NCBI GenBank assembly: GCA_010093515.1
Contig: MU001685.1
Coordinates: forward strand, 475,851 to 539,850
Length of the DNA stretch: 64,000 nucleotides
Direction of reading: 5' to 3'
DNA from: Lineolata rhizophorae
Lineage: Eukaryota > Ascomycota > Dothideomycetes > Lineolatales > Lineolataceae
Shown: positions 33,152 to 45,383 of the stretch, piece after piece
Position numbering within the stretch: position 1 is the first letter of the stretch
How the letters are laid out: each line of letters begins with the position of its first letter
Program-made: the position numbers and the translations under genes
Notes under the pieces: model-generated
What the model saw: only the letters and a program-made list of their open reading frames with translations
Told to the model about the DNA's origin: nothing
The model's database searches: none

Positions 33152-36100
33152 GGTTGGCTGGTTGGTTGGTTGGGCCCTGGAGCAGATAAACAAGAAGCAG
33201 TTACTCCGTGGCTTTTCAATCGTGGAGAGAAGTGAGTGGGGAAAGAGTCAAGATCGAAACGATGGTCAGGGCTCGCTTCCCTCTCTCTCTCCCTCTCCGG
33301 TTCCCGCTTGGCTGTGAGGCTCAGTTGGCGGTTCTTTTTTCCCTTTTTTGATGCAGTTGCTTCCGCTTGCTTGTTGCTAGCTTCCTGTTGGCGGTTGCGG
33401 TGATGATGCTGCTGCCGCCGCTGCTGCTCTGGGCGGAGAAGGTGGTGGGGCGAATTGGGAGGGGGGGTGTGGGTGAGTGGTTGGGGGGAAACGGGGTCCG
33501 TGGGCAGCAGGAGCAGTTTTCGGTGCTAAGTTCACTCGGACGACTGGCGGCGGCGGCGGCGAACTCGAGCTGGCTCAGCGACAGGCTAGACGCAGACTCG
33601 GGGCAGCTGCAGCAGCAACGCCCGGGACTGGAAGGCGGTCGTCGTCGGTCGTCAGAGTGGGAGAGGCCGTTGTTGGCGCGCGTGCATGCATGAGCGGGCT
33701 TCCGGGTGGTTGCTGTGGGTGGTGGGAAAGGGCAGGCGGGCCACACAAGGCTTGGGGCTCCTCCGGGTTTAGGTAGGGCAGAGCAAGGCCGGCAGGCAGG
33801 GAGGGGAGGGTCCACGGAAGGGTACGGGCTGGCGCGGTAAGCGGGAGTGGTTGGGTGCAGCGCGGTGGGTGCGACGTTGAAACGTGGGGCCTCGGGCGCG
33901 GGCAGGGCGATTGCAGGGCGGGGGACCCTTTTTCTTCCTTTTTGCGTTCCCGGAGCAAGAGAGAGAGAGATCGACAGCAAAGCGCGAGCAGTGGCGGCGG
34001 GCGTATGCGGCGAGGGCGGAGGTTCTTTTAGAGCGGGCAGAGAGCGCCGTCCTTGGGGATGGCGGGCAGGGACGCACGCACCGAGGCCGGCCGGAGCTCA
34101 GTCGTCTCTCGCCCTCTCTGGCGGCGGCGGGTTCCCGGGGGAGGGCGGCAGCGGCGCGCGGGCGCGGGACGAGAGAGACCCATGGGCCACGGCCCCTGGT
34201 AGGTTTTGTTTCGAGGCCGGGCGGCCGGCGGCGCGAGCGGGCGTGAGCCGTGAGGACGAGAGGGAGCGTCGAGCAAGCCATCGCCGTTACTGTACAATAC
34301 GCCAGGAGGCGGGATCCGTACGGGCAGCGGAGGTAAGGTTAGCGCGTACGGTTACGGGCGCGGCGCGGCGCGGGCCACGGGGGGGAACCGCGGACGGCTG
34401 GGGCTGGGGGCCCGGCGGCCGGGACAGGGACCGGGGCCGCATGGAAGCGACGCTCCACCGCCAGGGCCTGCTCTTGCGGGCGGCGCCCAGAGCGTTTGGC
34501 GGCAGGAGGGCGCGGCTTGGGGCAGCAGCCGGGCTAGGTGCAGGCGGCCGCCGTCCCGGCCGCAGCTACGTCGCCGGCGGGCGAATGGGCGGGCCCGCCG
34601 TCGCCTGCGAGATGGGCCATCGGCCGGCTAAAGCGGGCGCCATTGCTGCTGCCACGGCCCCACGGCTCGCCGACGGGCGGGCGGCCGCAGCAATTCACTC
34701 GGGCCCGGCGCCGCCGCCGCGGTGCGCGCGCAACGCCCGGCCGTCCCGGGCAGCCAGCAAGCGGGCGTGGCAGCAGCGCAGGGCCGGAGCCTGCCGCGGC
34801 GAAGCAGAAGCAGGAAAAAAGAGGCTGACTGTCAACCGGCCGGTGAGGAGACAGCAGCGGCGCCGGCGCCGGCGGTGGTGGTGGTGGCGGCGGCCGCAGC
34901 CCCGGGCGCGCGCGCGAAGCGCAAACGGAACCTTTGACAGGCCCAACCCGCGTCGTCCAACCTACGTAGGGCCCCCAAAACGCCGCAGGTACGCCAAACA
35001 GCAGCTCAGGGCGGCGGGGGGTTTTGCGGAGAGGCGAGCGGCGCTAGGAGCGTCCGAGGAGTGGAGCGCCGCCCGTTGTTTCGCTGCTCCTGCCGCCCGC
35101 TGCTGCGCGCATGCCGCCGCGCCGCTCGCTGCACAGGCACGCGGAGGCGCGCTCGGCCGGCCCCGGCTGGCTTGTCGGCTGGGGTACCGTCGGCCGCAGG
35201 CGGCGGGAGGCCTCGCGGGCGCCAGCCCGGGGTGGCCCATCTCGCCCCGTGAGGCGCCGGCCCACGAGTCCCCTGGCCCGCTGGCCGAGCCCGCCTGCGC
35301 CGTCCGTTAGACGCTCTGGGGACCCCCCTCCGGCCCACGAGGCTGCCGGCCTAGGTAGCTCGCGCTCGCGCTCAGCGAGCAGCGCCTTTCGTTCGCGCGT
35401 AGCTCCTGGGATATGCCCAGCGCTTCGCCAGCCCACTCCCGTCGCCCGCCCGCCCGCTCTCGTCCCGGCCTGGCCTGGCCTGGCCCGACCTGGGCTTGCC
35501 CCGCCCGCTTGTTGCTGCCCGTCACCCGCCGCTGCCTCGCGCGGCCCGCTGCGCTCCTGGCCCGCGACGCCCGCGAGATGACGCCGTCAATCGATCAACA
35601 ACCGTCGTAGCCGGAGCGCGCACGCGGACCCACGGCCGAGCGAGGCGCCCCGCTGCCCCGTGCCCGCGAGGGCCGACGACGGGCGGGAGCGCCCCCGGCC
35701 GAGGGTCCCTGCCCGCTGCGCGCGCCCATCCCTCCCTCCCCTTGCCTTGGCCCTCCCCCCACCGGCCGCAATGCACGCCCTCCCACGCTTCTTGATTTGG
35801 CCTTGGCCCGAATTCTGGCCAGTCCGGCCAATCAGCGCGCCCGCCGAGCAAAAAGGATCGTCGCATTTGTGATTTTTCTCGACGCGGCCAACCGCATGCG
35901 TCGCCCGTCCCCAAAACGTCCGGCGAGCGGAGTCCGCACCGGTACATGCCGGCCCGCCCGCCAGAAATAAAAAAAAATCAGGCCGCATCCATGTTTTGAA
36001 GTTTTAGTTTTAGTGTTAGTTTTTTTTTTTATCCGTTGGAAAAGGGTTAGGACGGGGTGCGCCGGCCCCCGTTTCGATGGCCGGCGCGACAAGCCGCAAT

Positions 36101-36546
36101 CGCCCGCTCCGCCAATGGCCCGCCGTGGCCGGCGATTGCCGGGTGCCCGTCTGTTCCCCATGATCGCCGGCCGAGGCCTCGCACTAGCAGGTCGCGAAGC
36201 TTGGTGCCTTCTCCCTGCGGGTCTGGTCAATCGTCTTGCTGCAATCTGCCCGCTGCGGCTGGCCGTGAGCCACAAGTGGGGACGCCGGACTCGATTTCCA
36301 CAATCCAACCACGGTAACATGCTGATGTTCATGCGACATAATTGGGCACGCCGGGCTCGCACCTTGGCCTTGGCCGATCCGTCCGCGCCTTGCCATTTGA
36401 AATGACTATTCCATCATTTTCATGCTGTGATACGAGAGTCGAGACACCTTCCATGTCTTGCCGTCCTCTTATTTCGACGCCACGAGATCCCCCCAGCCCG
36501 GCTCCCGACCTTCGCCCATCGTGAATGGTCTCGTCGCCGCCGTGCC
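33152..36546. other. CpG-rich gene-free region upstream of the CENP-B-like gene
   Basis: About 3.4 kb of very GC-rich, CpG-dense DNA. It allows a 487-codon frame on the + strand and several 100-170-codon frames on the minus strand, all of low-complexity Arg/Ala/Gly/Pro composition without a known domain. It is the 5' side of the CENP-B-like gene and the 3' side of the DRG1 gene. I see no RNA gene or repeat family in it. Confidence 0.5.
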
Positions 36547-38361
36547 TCATCGCTTGATGATGGTGACTAGTCATGCTTAGCTTCCAAATATACTCTTGCC
36601 CTGGCCTCGTGACCCCAGATTCTATACTTACCCACGTCCTCGTCCGCCAGCTCGTGCGACAGGCCTACTCGCTGCGGTTGGTGCTTGACCGATTTGCCGT
36701 AGACAATAGCTTGTTTGAACTGCTCCACAATGGTCCGGTGGATCGCGTTGCACTGCCCAATCGTCAGCCCCCCGCCGCCATGCCAATATACCGTACCCAG
36801 CCATGTACCCTCAACAGGAGTCACATACGAAGTCCTCGACTGTGCACGCCGTCGATCGCAGCACCACTGGCGCCGTGTAGTCGGGCATTTTACCCTTCGG
36901 CTTGGTGTAGACCCGCCGGAGGTTCAGCTTATCCCACATTTGATCCAGCAGCTCGTCGATGTTCCACCCATGCTCGGAGCTAATGGGGCACGCGTTAGGG
37001 ATCCGGTACAGTAAATCCAATTCCTCGATCGAGATGGAATCAATCTTGTTCAGCGCGTAGATTACCGGGATGTAGCTTCGGCTCTTCGCTTCGAGGATGT
37101 CAATCAGGTCATCCACCGTCGCGTCGCAACGAATCGCAATGTCCGCATTCGCTATCCTGTACTCGGACATGACCGCTTTGACTTCCTAATCCCGAGTTAG
37201 CTTTCCTTTTGTCCTCTCAAACATTCCGACTCTTCCTCAACCTCGGGAGGGCTTCACCCAATCCATACATCGTGATCGATATGCGTCAAGGGTACCGTGC
37301 TCGTAATGTTAATACCACCCTTGTCCTTCTTCTTGAAATTAATATTCGGCGGGCTCTTATTGATTCGGATCCCGAAACCTTCGAGTTCTGCCTCGATGAC
37401 GCGCTTGTCGGTAAGGGGCTTGTTCACGTCCAGCACGATAAAAATCAGATGACACGTTTTAGCGACGGCGATAACCTGGCGACCACGACCTTTGCCGTCC
37501 TTGGCCCCCTGGATGATACCTGGAAGGTCGAGCATCTGAATCTTGGCACCGTTGTAGATCACTTGGCCGGGAACCGTTGTGAGCTGCGAGAAAGACATGT
37601 CAGATACGAATCGCATCCCTAGTACATCTAGGAAGGATTCCAGCCGTATTCAACGAACCGTAGTAAACTCATATGCAGCAGCTGCCTCAAAGATTAGCCA
37701 TATATCGCCTCACGCCAGAACAAACTGGATTTGCATACCTTCGGAGTGTTGTCCAGTGAGCCTGCTCATAAGCGTGCTCTTTCCGACGGACGGGAAGCCA
37801 ATGAAGCCGCTGTCGTGTTCAAACCACTGGTAAGCATCGTCCAGGTCCAGCCCGGTTCGGTTTTGGCCTTTTTGCTGATGCAGAATTCCGCTAGAAAAAA
37901 AAAAGAACTTACACGCTGGCAACGCCCGTCCTTGCAACGTCGAAGCCGACTTTTCCCACGGAGTTAATTTACCGCACACACAGGCAAAAGTGTAATAGGC
38001 AGAGCACATACCACCACCTCCACCGCCGCTCGACTGGGGAGTGAGAAGCTCCCGCTTCAGCTTCGCAAGCTTGGCTTTGAGCTGCCCTATGGGGGAAAGT
38101 CAGGCCTCCAAAACGCATGGATAACCGCTATCGGGTGGAGAGGAGTACCGAGATGGAACGACGTCGCCTTGTTCTTCTGAGTCCGGGCCATCTATTGGCG
38201 GTCAGCGCGAAGGAAGTCGTGCTATCGTGCGGGTTCCTGCAAGATACGTACTTCGGCCTCGATCTCTTTAATCTGCAGCCGCATGAATTGGTGGTCAGCA
38301 TGGTCGAGCGAAAGGCCAGAAAGAGAGCGGTGTGGAGCACCTTGTCGACCGTGGTCGCCAT
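36547..38361 (-). CDS. rbg1: Developmentally regulated GTP-binding protein 1 (DRG1/Rbg1), 367 aa, 11 exons
   Basis: DRG1/Rbg1 is a cytoplasmic GTPase that binds translating ribosomes with its DFRP/Tma46 partner. Minus-strand exons: 38361-38341, 38272-38252, 38191-38149, 38086-38012, 37949-37913, 37809-37739, 37681-37659, 37583-37269, 37185-36829, 36752-36632 and 36566-36547. Ten introns of 57-103 bp all have GT...AG ends, and phases sum to exactly 367 codons, the same length as human DRG1. Motifs: N-terminal helix [18 protein letters not shown]-loop GFPSVGKST (residues 71-79); Switch [22 protein letters not shown]4 motif NKID; TGS domain starting [16 protein letters not shown] terminus DEDVVTIIKR. 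The G5 region reads ISSEHGW where many homologues have ISAHHRW. The gene is divergent from cysteine dioxygenase, with start codons 708 bp apart. Four exons are only 20-23 nt long. Confidence 0.95.
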
Positions 38362-39069
38362 GATGAATTTCGATGCGTTCACAAGCGATGGGATTCGGCG
38401 ATGATGAGCGCACGAACGAAGACGTACGCCGGACACGATGCGGCTTCAAAAATCGTCGGTGGAGGTCGATGACGCCGGTGGGGTTCGGAGGCACATGCAG
38501 CGTGGCGGAAGCGACCGCCTTCGTCGCTGCACTGCGCTCGGCGCTAGGCGTGCACCTGCAGCCCGCTGACGTCCCTTGGTACTTTCGTCCCTTGCGCCGC
38601 GCCTTCACCGCCCAGAGTCGGATAGCAGCGGGAAAAGAGGGAAGTTCACACGCGCCCTCAGTGCGACCTCCAACCCTTGGCCTCGTCGGCTACCAATGCG
38701 CTTCGTGTGAGTTAGGTAATTAGACGTTCTTTCCAAGTTCTAAGCTAAGCCATGTACGACATCTAGCAAGTGAACGAAGCTATTCAGCGCGGTTCTTACC
38801 GGTGGTACCAACGTGTCCTCAGGCCTACCACGACCGGCGGTGGCGTTTGAACGAGGAAAGATGCGGCTGCTGGCGTCGAAAAGGTGGCCCACTTTGATTC
38901 CACTTTTGATACCGCCCTCTGCAAGCCGGTGACAACGCATCACCTATCACTCTCGCTTTTCAATTGCTGCATTGTTGCCCTACGGCTGTGCGACGTTTTA
39001 CCGCTGAGTGTCCCTATTTGTGCATTTGACCGGTCCTTTTCGAACTCCCACAGCAGAGCAAGATCCATC
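38362..39069. other. Intergenic region between divergent DRG1 and cysteine dioxygenase genes
   Basis: 708 bp with no supported gene; a 116-codon + strand frame starting at 38373 has no family likeness. It should contain both promoters. The 39.0-kb end is CT-rich ahead of the dioxygenase start. Confidence 0.5.
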
Positions 39070-39814
39070 ATGCCAGGCAAACGGGACTGTGTGGAGACGG
39101 CATCTACCGCGACCAGCAAGTTTCAACGGCTCGTCGAAGACCTACGAAAGGAACTTGGAGCCGGTGGCATTGACTCCGAGGATGTGGACCCCAACGTCCT
39201 CCAACTGCTGATGCGCCAGTACGTCTCGAAGGTAGACGACTGGCAGCAATATGCGCTGTCTGACTTCTCGCGCCCCTATACAAGGAACTTGGTGGATAAA
39301 GGAAACGGCAAGAGCAATCTCGTAAGGCATAGATTGTCCTCGCACGACTGTCCCTAACGTTGACGTTGTCCAGCTCGTCTTAGTGTGGACGCCCGGCCGA
39401 GGAAGCGCCATTCACGACCATGCCGGCGCGCACTGCATCATGAAGGTACTCAAAGGACATCTCAAAGAGAGCCTGTACCCTTGGCGCGAGCCGACTACCG
39501 GTGGAGAGAGCCCACGGGCGGCGCTCGAACCTATCCAGGAAACGCTCTACGACGAGAACGAAGTCACGTACATCTCCGACAAGATTGGGTTGCACAAAAT
39601 CTCAAATCCAAGCCGTGAGGAAGTCGCCGTTTCCTTGCATCGTGAGTGTCGCTAACGTTCTGATACCACTTCGAGCTTGAAGTTGACGAGTGAAACTGAA
39701 GTGTATACGCCACCGAACGCTGCCATGTATGGGTGCCACACCTTCGACGAGACGACCGGCCGCTGCAGTAAAGTTCACCAGCCCAACTTTTCGGAATACG
39801 GCCATCGACTTTAA
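39070..39814 (+). CDS. cdo1: Cysteine dioxygenase (210 aa)
   Basis: Cysteine dioxygenase oxidises L-cysteine with O2 to cysteine sulfinate using one non-haem Fe(II), the first step of cysteine breakdown to taurine or sulfite, in the cytosol. Exons 39070-39321, 39374-39641 and 39702-39814; introns of 52 and 60 bp, both with CTAAC. The cupin core is complete: iron ligands His98, His100 (IHDHAGAHC) and His158 (IGLHKI). Cys105 lies where the rat enzyme has Cys93, and Tyr175 (SLHLYTPP) matches Tyr157, the residues of the Cys-Tyr crosslink. Ser171/His173/Tyr175 form the usual catalytic triad. The C terminus [11 protein letters not shown] matches the family. Length is normal. Fungal homologues have been tied to dimorphism and sulfite release; that role is not shown here. 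Confidence 0.95.
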
Positions 39815-40750
39815 CGAACTCTATTGCAGCACACATGCCCAATCTCCCCTCAACTGTCTTTTTTAGTCTCACATAAGAACTTCCTAAGTTCTAAATTATA
39901 GTCTTTTGAAAGGGGGTCTCTATTTGGACTGGGGTTCTTGGAGTTTGGGTCTGGACTTATAGTCCAGTCAGTAGTTTTCAACTCCACTTCATGGAGACTG
40001 TGCACCATTGATGCTATCGCTAAGTTTAGGTCCAAGGTGTTCATTCAGTTGTATGGCACATCGTTACGGCGGAAGCTGTTGAAGTTCAACATCGCACCCA
40101 ATGATAATAGTAAAATCAAAAACTCATCAGTGCATCAAGTAGCTCTAAAATGAATAGATGATATGGTTATCGTCTTCTTTCAAAAGCCCTTTCTATTCTA
40201 ATTTTCTCAACTTCCAAAATTGCATGCGGCTGAAGAAAACTGTAATGCCCCGCGATAGAGGGCTGCCAGCGGCCACAGCGTCGGATTAAGGAACCAAGGA
40301 TCCAGGAGGGTAGCCAAGTTCAGAAAGTACGTCTCAACTGATTTCCTTCACCTGCCTCAGCCTTATAGAATTTCCCATGCATGAGGCTCAAGCTAAAAGT
40401 AATTCGCGTGGGCCCTGTCCTGGCACGAAGCGCTCTACACCCTGGCGCGATCTCGCCAAGAAAAACAAGATCCTCCTGCCAAGCTCGCCAGCAAATCCAG
40501 ATGGAGAACAAGCCCGAACGTTTCGAACATCCACGTTCAACAACAGCTTTACCTTTCTTCCTTGTACATGAACGACCGTGAACACACAACGACGAGTCGA
40601 TTTATCGCCCACCCCCTCCTCGATATTGCAGCATCCCTACCTACTGCGATGACGACATCCGCGACGCGACGATAGTGTAGACACCTCCCCGTCTCCGCTC
40701 CACCCCTTCCATCGGACCTCCCCTCTCGCCTCGCCGCCCCGGCCGACGGC
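39815..40750. other. Intergenic region, AT-rich to about 40.25 kb then CT-rich
   Basis: No gene seen. The first ~450 bp is AT-rich; the last ~200 bp before 40751 is C-rich and looks like the leader of the GT90 gene. Confidence 0.5.
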
Positions 40751-43700
40751 ATGCCACCGGCGCTGTCGGTGCTGGCGCAGCATGTCTCGGAGCATTGGGC
40801 GCTGCTGCTACCAGCGGCGTTTCTGCTGTCGTCGACGGCGGCGACGTTGACCGCGCCACGGGCGCACGCGCTTCTAACCGCGGCGCTCACCTGGGGTGTA
40901 GTTTGGGCATTCGGCGTGCTTAGGGTGGGCGTCGCGTTGCGTGGGGACAACGCGTCGCGCCGGCGGCTGTGCTGGGCGGGTGGGTGCTTGTTTGCGCTCG
41001 CGCTGGTGTGCGCGCGGGCCGCGTGGGATCCCGAAGGGATATGGTGGGCTATGGTGAGGGATTCTTCGGGCTTATTGTGTTAGATGGCAAAGCGCATGTG
41101 GCTAATGGATGTTTGGCTGGAACAGTCTTTGCTGCCTGGTACCTTGTTCGTCCTACTCGAAGGCCTCGCCGCGCCCTCCAGGTTCGGTTCTCTCGACGGC
41201 CCTCCTTCGTCCGCCGAACAGCGCTCGCATGCGAGCTCCGGTCTCGTGGCTATCCTGACGATAACTGCGACCGCGGCGCTGTATCCGCAATACATGACCA
41301 GTTCTGTCACAGCGCTTGGACTCTGCTACGCCTTGCTTACGGCTGGTTCACTAGTCCTCCTTGAACGGGCGATTACAAGTATCAAGGATGACAAGTATGC
41401 AGGCGGCGGAGGTTTTGTGTCCGCAAATGGATCCTTCTCTAGGAGAGATTCGGTATCGCAGGCCCAAGATAATGTCTCTGGCTTCTGCCTTCGAGACTTC
41501 TCCGGCGCGGCAGCTCTGGCGTGCCTTTTGGGCTCCTTTTGGTTCGAGAAATTTTACACCTCTAAGCGAATTGTATATGAGCCCGGTCTGCGTGGGGAAG
41601 TCGAGGACGATTGGAAATATTCGTTCTTTTTATGGGCCTTGTTTGGCTTGTTTGGCATTGCTGCTACGGTGGTGATGAATTTCTCGATGCTTGCAATGGT
41701 GAGTAGTATATTTCCGATTGAAATTGACTACTTCCACAACAGGATCGCATACTCAATCCTACAAGACAATTGAACTTTTTCACACCCTTGTCGAGAGTAG
41801 ATTTCGCCGGGGATAAATACCTATATTTTCAGGCCCCCTGGTTTGGGTTAGATGCTTTCCCTTATCGGTCTTGGCATGCGCAAGCCACCCAGGAGACGCG
41901 GGAAACGACACCCCATTGCGCGTCTGCACCTTCTATCTTTCTTCGGCTCCTGGCCACCTCATGTCCTCCTGCAGCACGCGACTTTCTTTTCCGCAAAATT
42001 CTTTGGCTTCTCTTACGGGTTACAGCATACCTGCTGCCGCCCGGGGCATGGCCTTTTGAAAAGGGCATTTAGCGGCGTCTCGTGCCCACTTGCCAATACT
42101 GTTACTGACGCGAACTTCCGCCACACAACCAGATTCCCAGTTACGGCGCATTCCGCCTTGGGCTGGTCGCACTCGGTGCACCTCTCCTTGCCCGCCTTTC
42201 CATCAGCCACTCGTTTACCCAGATCTGGTTCTCGCTCGTGTGCATTGCGACAGGCACGCTGCTCTTTCATGACTTAACCATCTCGTCTCCCGCCCAGCAG
42301 CTCACGTTCGGCACCCGACGCAGAATGCGGGCCCGGCATCTGGTCATCCTTGTCACGATTGTATCCTTAATTGGACTCACATTAACGCATCTCCGCCACC
42401 CCTTTTCGCACTCTAGCGGCGGTAATGGGAAGATATTTCCCCCGCCAAGGGCGACCCCCGAGAAACCTCTTGACCCGCTCCCGGTCGGCACCACGTCATC
42501 GCACCCGATTGATATCCTCATAAATCAGAATGATGAACAATTCGCACAGCTTGTCGAAAGGCAGTCGAAAACGCTAGAGGAAGCAGTGGCAGAGTATCGC
42601 CGGAGGTATGGAATGCATCCGCCACCGCATTTTGACAGGTGGTTTGAGTTTGCGAAGCGGAAAGGCGTGGTCCTAGTCGATGAATTCGACATGATATACC
42701 ACTCTTTGCTTCCATTCTGGGCCTTGTCGCCTGCTACAATTAGGGCGCGGGTCAAGGAGGCGCTAGGGTTTAGCAACAATCTAATCGCGCTCCGCATCCG
42801 TGACGGGCAGCCGGTGAAGATCAATGGAGGACAGGAGTGGCAACGCAAGGCTACAATGGGCATGATGAAGAGTTTCGTAGATCTCCTACCAGATATGGAC
42901 CTTGCGTTCAACATTCACGACGAGCCGCGTGTCATTGTCCCTCACGACCAGCTCTCGCGCATGATTGAGATTGCGAAGACAGAGCGTTTGCCGGCTGCCC
43001 TTGCTGTTTCTGAACCGAAAAATTCGTTTTCACCCAACCCCGGCGACCTAGGACGTGGAAATCGCGCTGATGATGTCAAGACGACACGATTCAACGTGTT
43101 CGCTCACCAGCAAACATGGACGCACTCCAGAATGTCTTGCTCGCCCAACAGCCCGGCTCGGTACTTTGATGAAAGCATATCGGACAACTACACCGCCTAT
43201 GCCTTGGGTGAACTCGGATTTGTTTACAACCACACAGCTTTTAGCGACATCTGCAATTCTCCGTCCCTCCGCCACACATACGGCTTCTTCGAACGTCCCA
43301 ACGCTTTCAACATCGTCCACGATCTTATCCCCATCTTTTCGCAAAGCAAGATTAGCAGTTTCCAAGACATCCTGTACCCGAGCCCGTGGTACTGGTTTGG
43401 CAAGGTCGAATACGACGAAAGCAAGGAGTACGCCTGGGAGCAGAAGAACAACTCTCTCTGGTGGCGGGGTTCAACGACCGGGGGCTTCAGCCGGGACGGT
43501 GGCTGGCGTCGGCAGCACCGACAACACATTGTCAAGATGCTCAATGCGCTCGACCACGCGAAGGTGCTGACCAACAAGGCCGGGACCGACTCAAGCGCTG
43601 GCGACTGGCACGTCAAATCTGTGCCGCGCCAGGAGTACGCCGACATCATAGACGTCCACTTTTCGCACGTCGGACAGTGCGACGAGGGCGACTGTGATGC

Positions 43701-44173
43701 GCAGAAGGAGTTCTTCGAGATCGTTAAGCCCTCGGACCAGCAGGATGCTTGGCAGTGGAAGCACTTGCTCGACATGGATGGCAATGCCTTCTCGGGCCGC
43801 TTCTACGCTTTCCTGCAGAGTAAGAGTCTGGTGTACAAGATGGCTGTTTTCCAGGAGTGGCACATGGAGTGGCTGCGGCCGTGGACTCACTATGTTCCGC
43901 TATCCCTCAAGGGCGATGAGTGGTTGGAGACTGTGCGGTACTTCTCCGGTGAGGAAAAAGGGAAGACGCAGGGGCAAAGAATCGCGCAGGAAGGAAGGGA
44001 ATGGGCTGGTAAGGTGCTCAGGAATGAGGACTTTGAGGCTTGGTTTTACAGGTTGCTGCTTGAGTAAGTGCGCGATGATTCAAATTCCTTGTTCTATCTT
44101 GCTAACGGACGCTTCCAGGTATGCTCGCGTTATAGACGATAACCGAGAAACGATCGGCTATGGTGGGCCATGA
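40751..44173 (+). CDS. Polytopic CAP10-domain glycosyltransferase (GT90), about 1006 aa
   Basis: Fungal GT90 (CAP10-like) enzymes are Golgi xylosyl- or glucosyltransferases related to Cryptococcus capsule proteins. Proposed exons: 40751-41053, 41126-41698, 41852-42018, 42141-44063 and 44119-44173. Introns are 72, 153, 122 and 55 bp; phases sum to 1007 codons. The middle joins (41698/41852 and 42018/42141) are the least certain since other acceptors exist nearby. The N-terminal ~400 residues contain many hydrophobic segments (for example WALLLPAAFLLSS, LTWGVVWAFGVL, FFLWALFGLFGIAATVVMNF, ARHLVILVTIVSLIGLTL), so the protein spans the membrane several times. The catalytic half has WYWFGKVEYDESKEY, LWWRGSTTGG and FYAFLQSKSLVYKMAVFQEW followed by LRPWTHYVPLSL, the CAP10 signature block. 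Acceptor substrate unknown. Confidence 0.85.
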
Positions 44174-45383
44174 GGCTGTACATTAATTTTTATTCTTTTT
44201 TTTTTTGAACTGTATGGATCACAGAGAACAATTATTTTGAGGTGAGCTTCAGGCGTTATGAAGGACTTTAACTAGGAGCATTTCATTGTTGTCCTCTGTC
44301 TCCTTTTCTTACTTGATAGGATCATAGTCGCTTCATGAGTTTTTTGGCATCAGATCCCTGCGTAGGTTGTATATAAGGCTTGTTTCCAGTAAGTCAATTG
44401 TTCGATATCGTTTGCAAATATCTCAGCTCGAAGACCATTGTGGCGCAGCAGCTAGCGCATTTGATCATAGTTCTTCAACAGCCAACGCCAAGTCAATCTT
44501 GCGCCAAATACTAGGTTTGCCAACAATCCACGCCAAGCTCTTGGTCAATCCCTTCTTCGGATTATCTTCCTCCTCGCAAGGCGCTTTCACGTCTGACTCG
44601 AATCCACTGCAGAGTGGCTCGAATCGACCACTCAACAGCCCTCGCTTAATTGGGTGCATAGCTCGTGCGTCGAGTCGCGCCTCCCTCAAGCTTCGATTTT
44701 CGCCAAGACCGAGAGTACCTTCTCTCTAAGCCTCACTATGATGGGAAACCGGATTAGAAATCCGGTGACGGTGTCGATGTTCCATTTGCTCTAGTTCCGC
44801 CAGGATGATAAGTACGAGAGTGATAAGACATAGCGGCCAATCGTAGACGCATTGATGTGCTAGCAAGTTTCTCAGCCTTGTGTGCCGCAAGCAGAAAAGT
44901 CAAACCTGCACTTTGGTGCAAGGCACACATATTCTTTCCACCGGTAAGGCGGAATATTCGGTGTCCTCTTGGGGCTAAGTCAGATTTCTAACACAGCCTG
45001 TCTTTTCCGAGTTTATAAGGTGGGTTATTAGGGCTTTCTTCTCGTGTTCCACCAACACGTGTTACGATAGTGGGTTGTGGCAGTGCTGAGCCCGAGAAAA
45101 GTAAAGAGTATGGAGGGATACGTATCCATGGTCTATCTTCAAGATGTTCTTCCATGAGGGCCTGTATGACAGCATTGTTTCATTCTATTGAAGATTCCAT
45201 TCAAAAGTCAGGTACCGATGGTCCACTCATGCTACCGCGGCACCTCTAAACCAAGGAACCTCTAACAAATCATTGGGTTCAGCCTGCCCGTCTTTTCGAT
45301 TCAGCCATTAGTTGGCTTGAAACAGCTTTCAGCCTGGTCGTAAGACTATCCGAGTCGATGAATTGATCTACGGCCTTCGGAAA
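44174..45383. other. AT-richer gene-free spacer
   Basis: 1.2 kb with no supported gene or recognised repeat. It follows the GT90 stop with a T-rich stretch and ends at the proposed start of the RBR gene. Confidence 0.5.

Noticed and set aside
33847-35310. 487-codon open frame on the + strand
   Set aside because: Low-complexity Arg/Ala/Gly composition in CpG-dense DNA, equally long frames on the other strand, no family match.
41770-42072. Frame continuing the GT90 N-terminal part past 41770
   Set aside because: It ends in a stop and does not connect to the catalytic exon; the frame from 41852 joins both neighbours in phase.
44550-44640. TCGAATC words resembling a tRNA T-loop
   Set aside because: No acceptor, D-arm or anticodon pairing around them.
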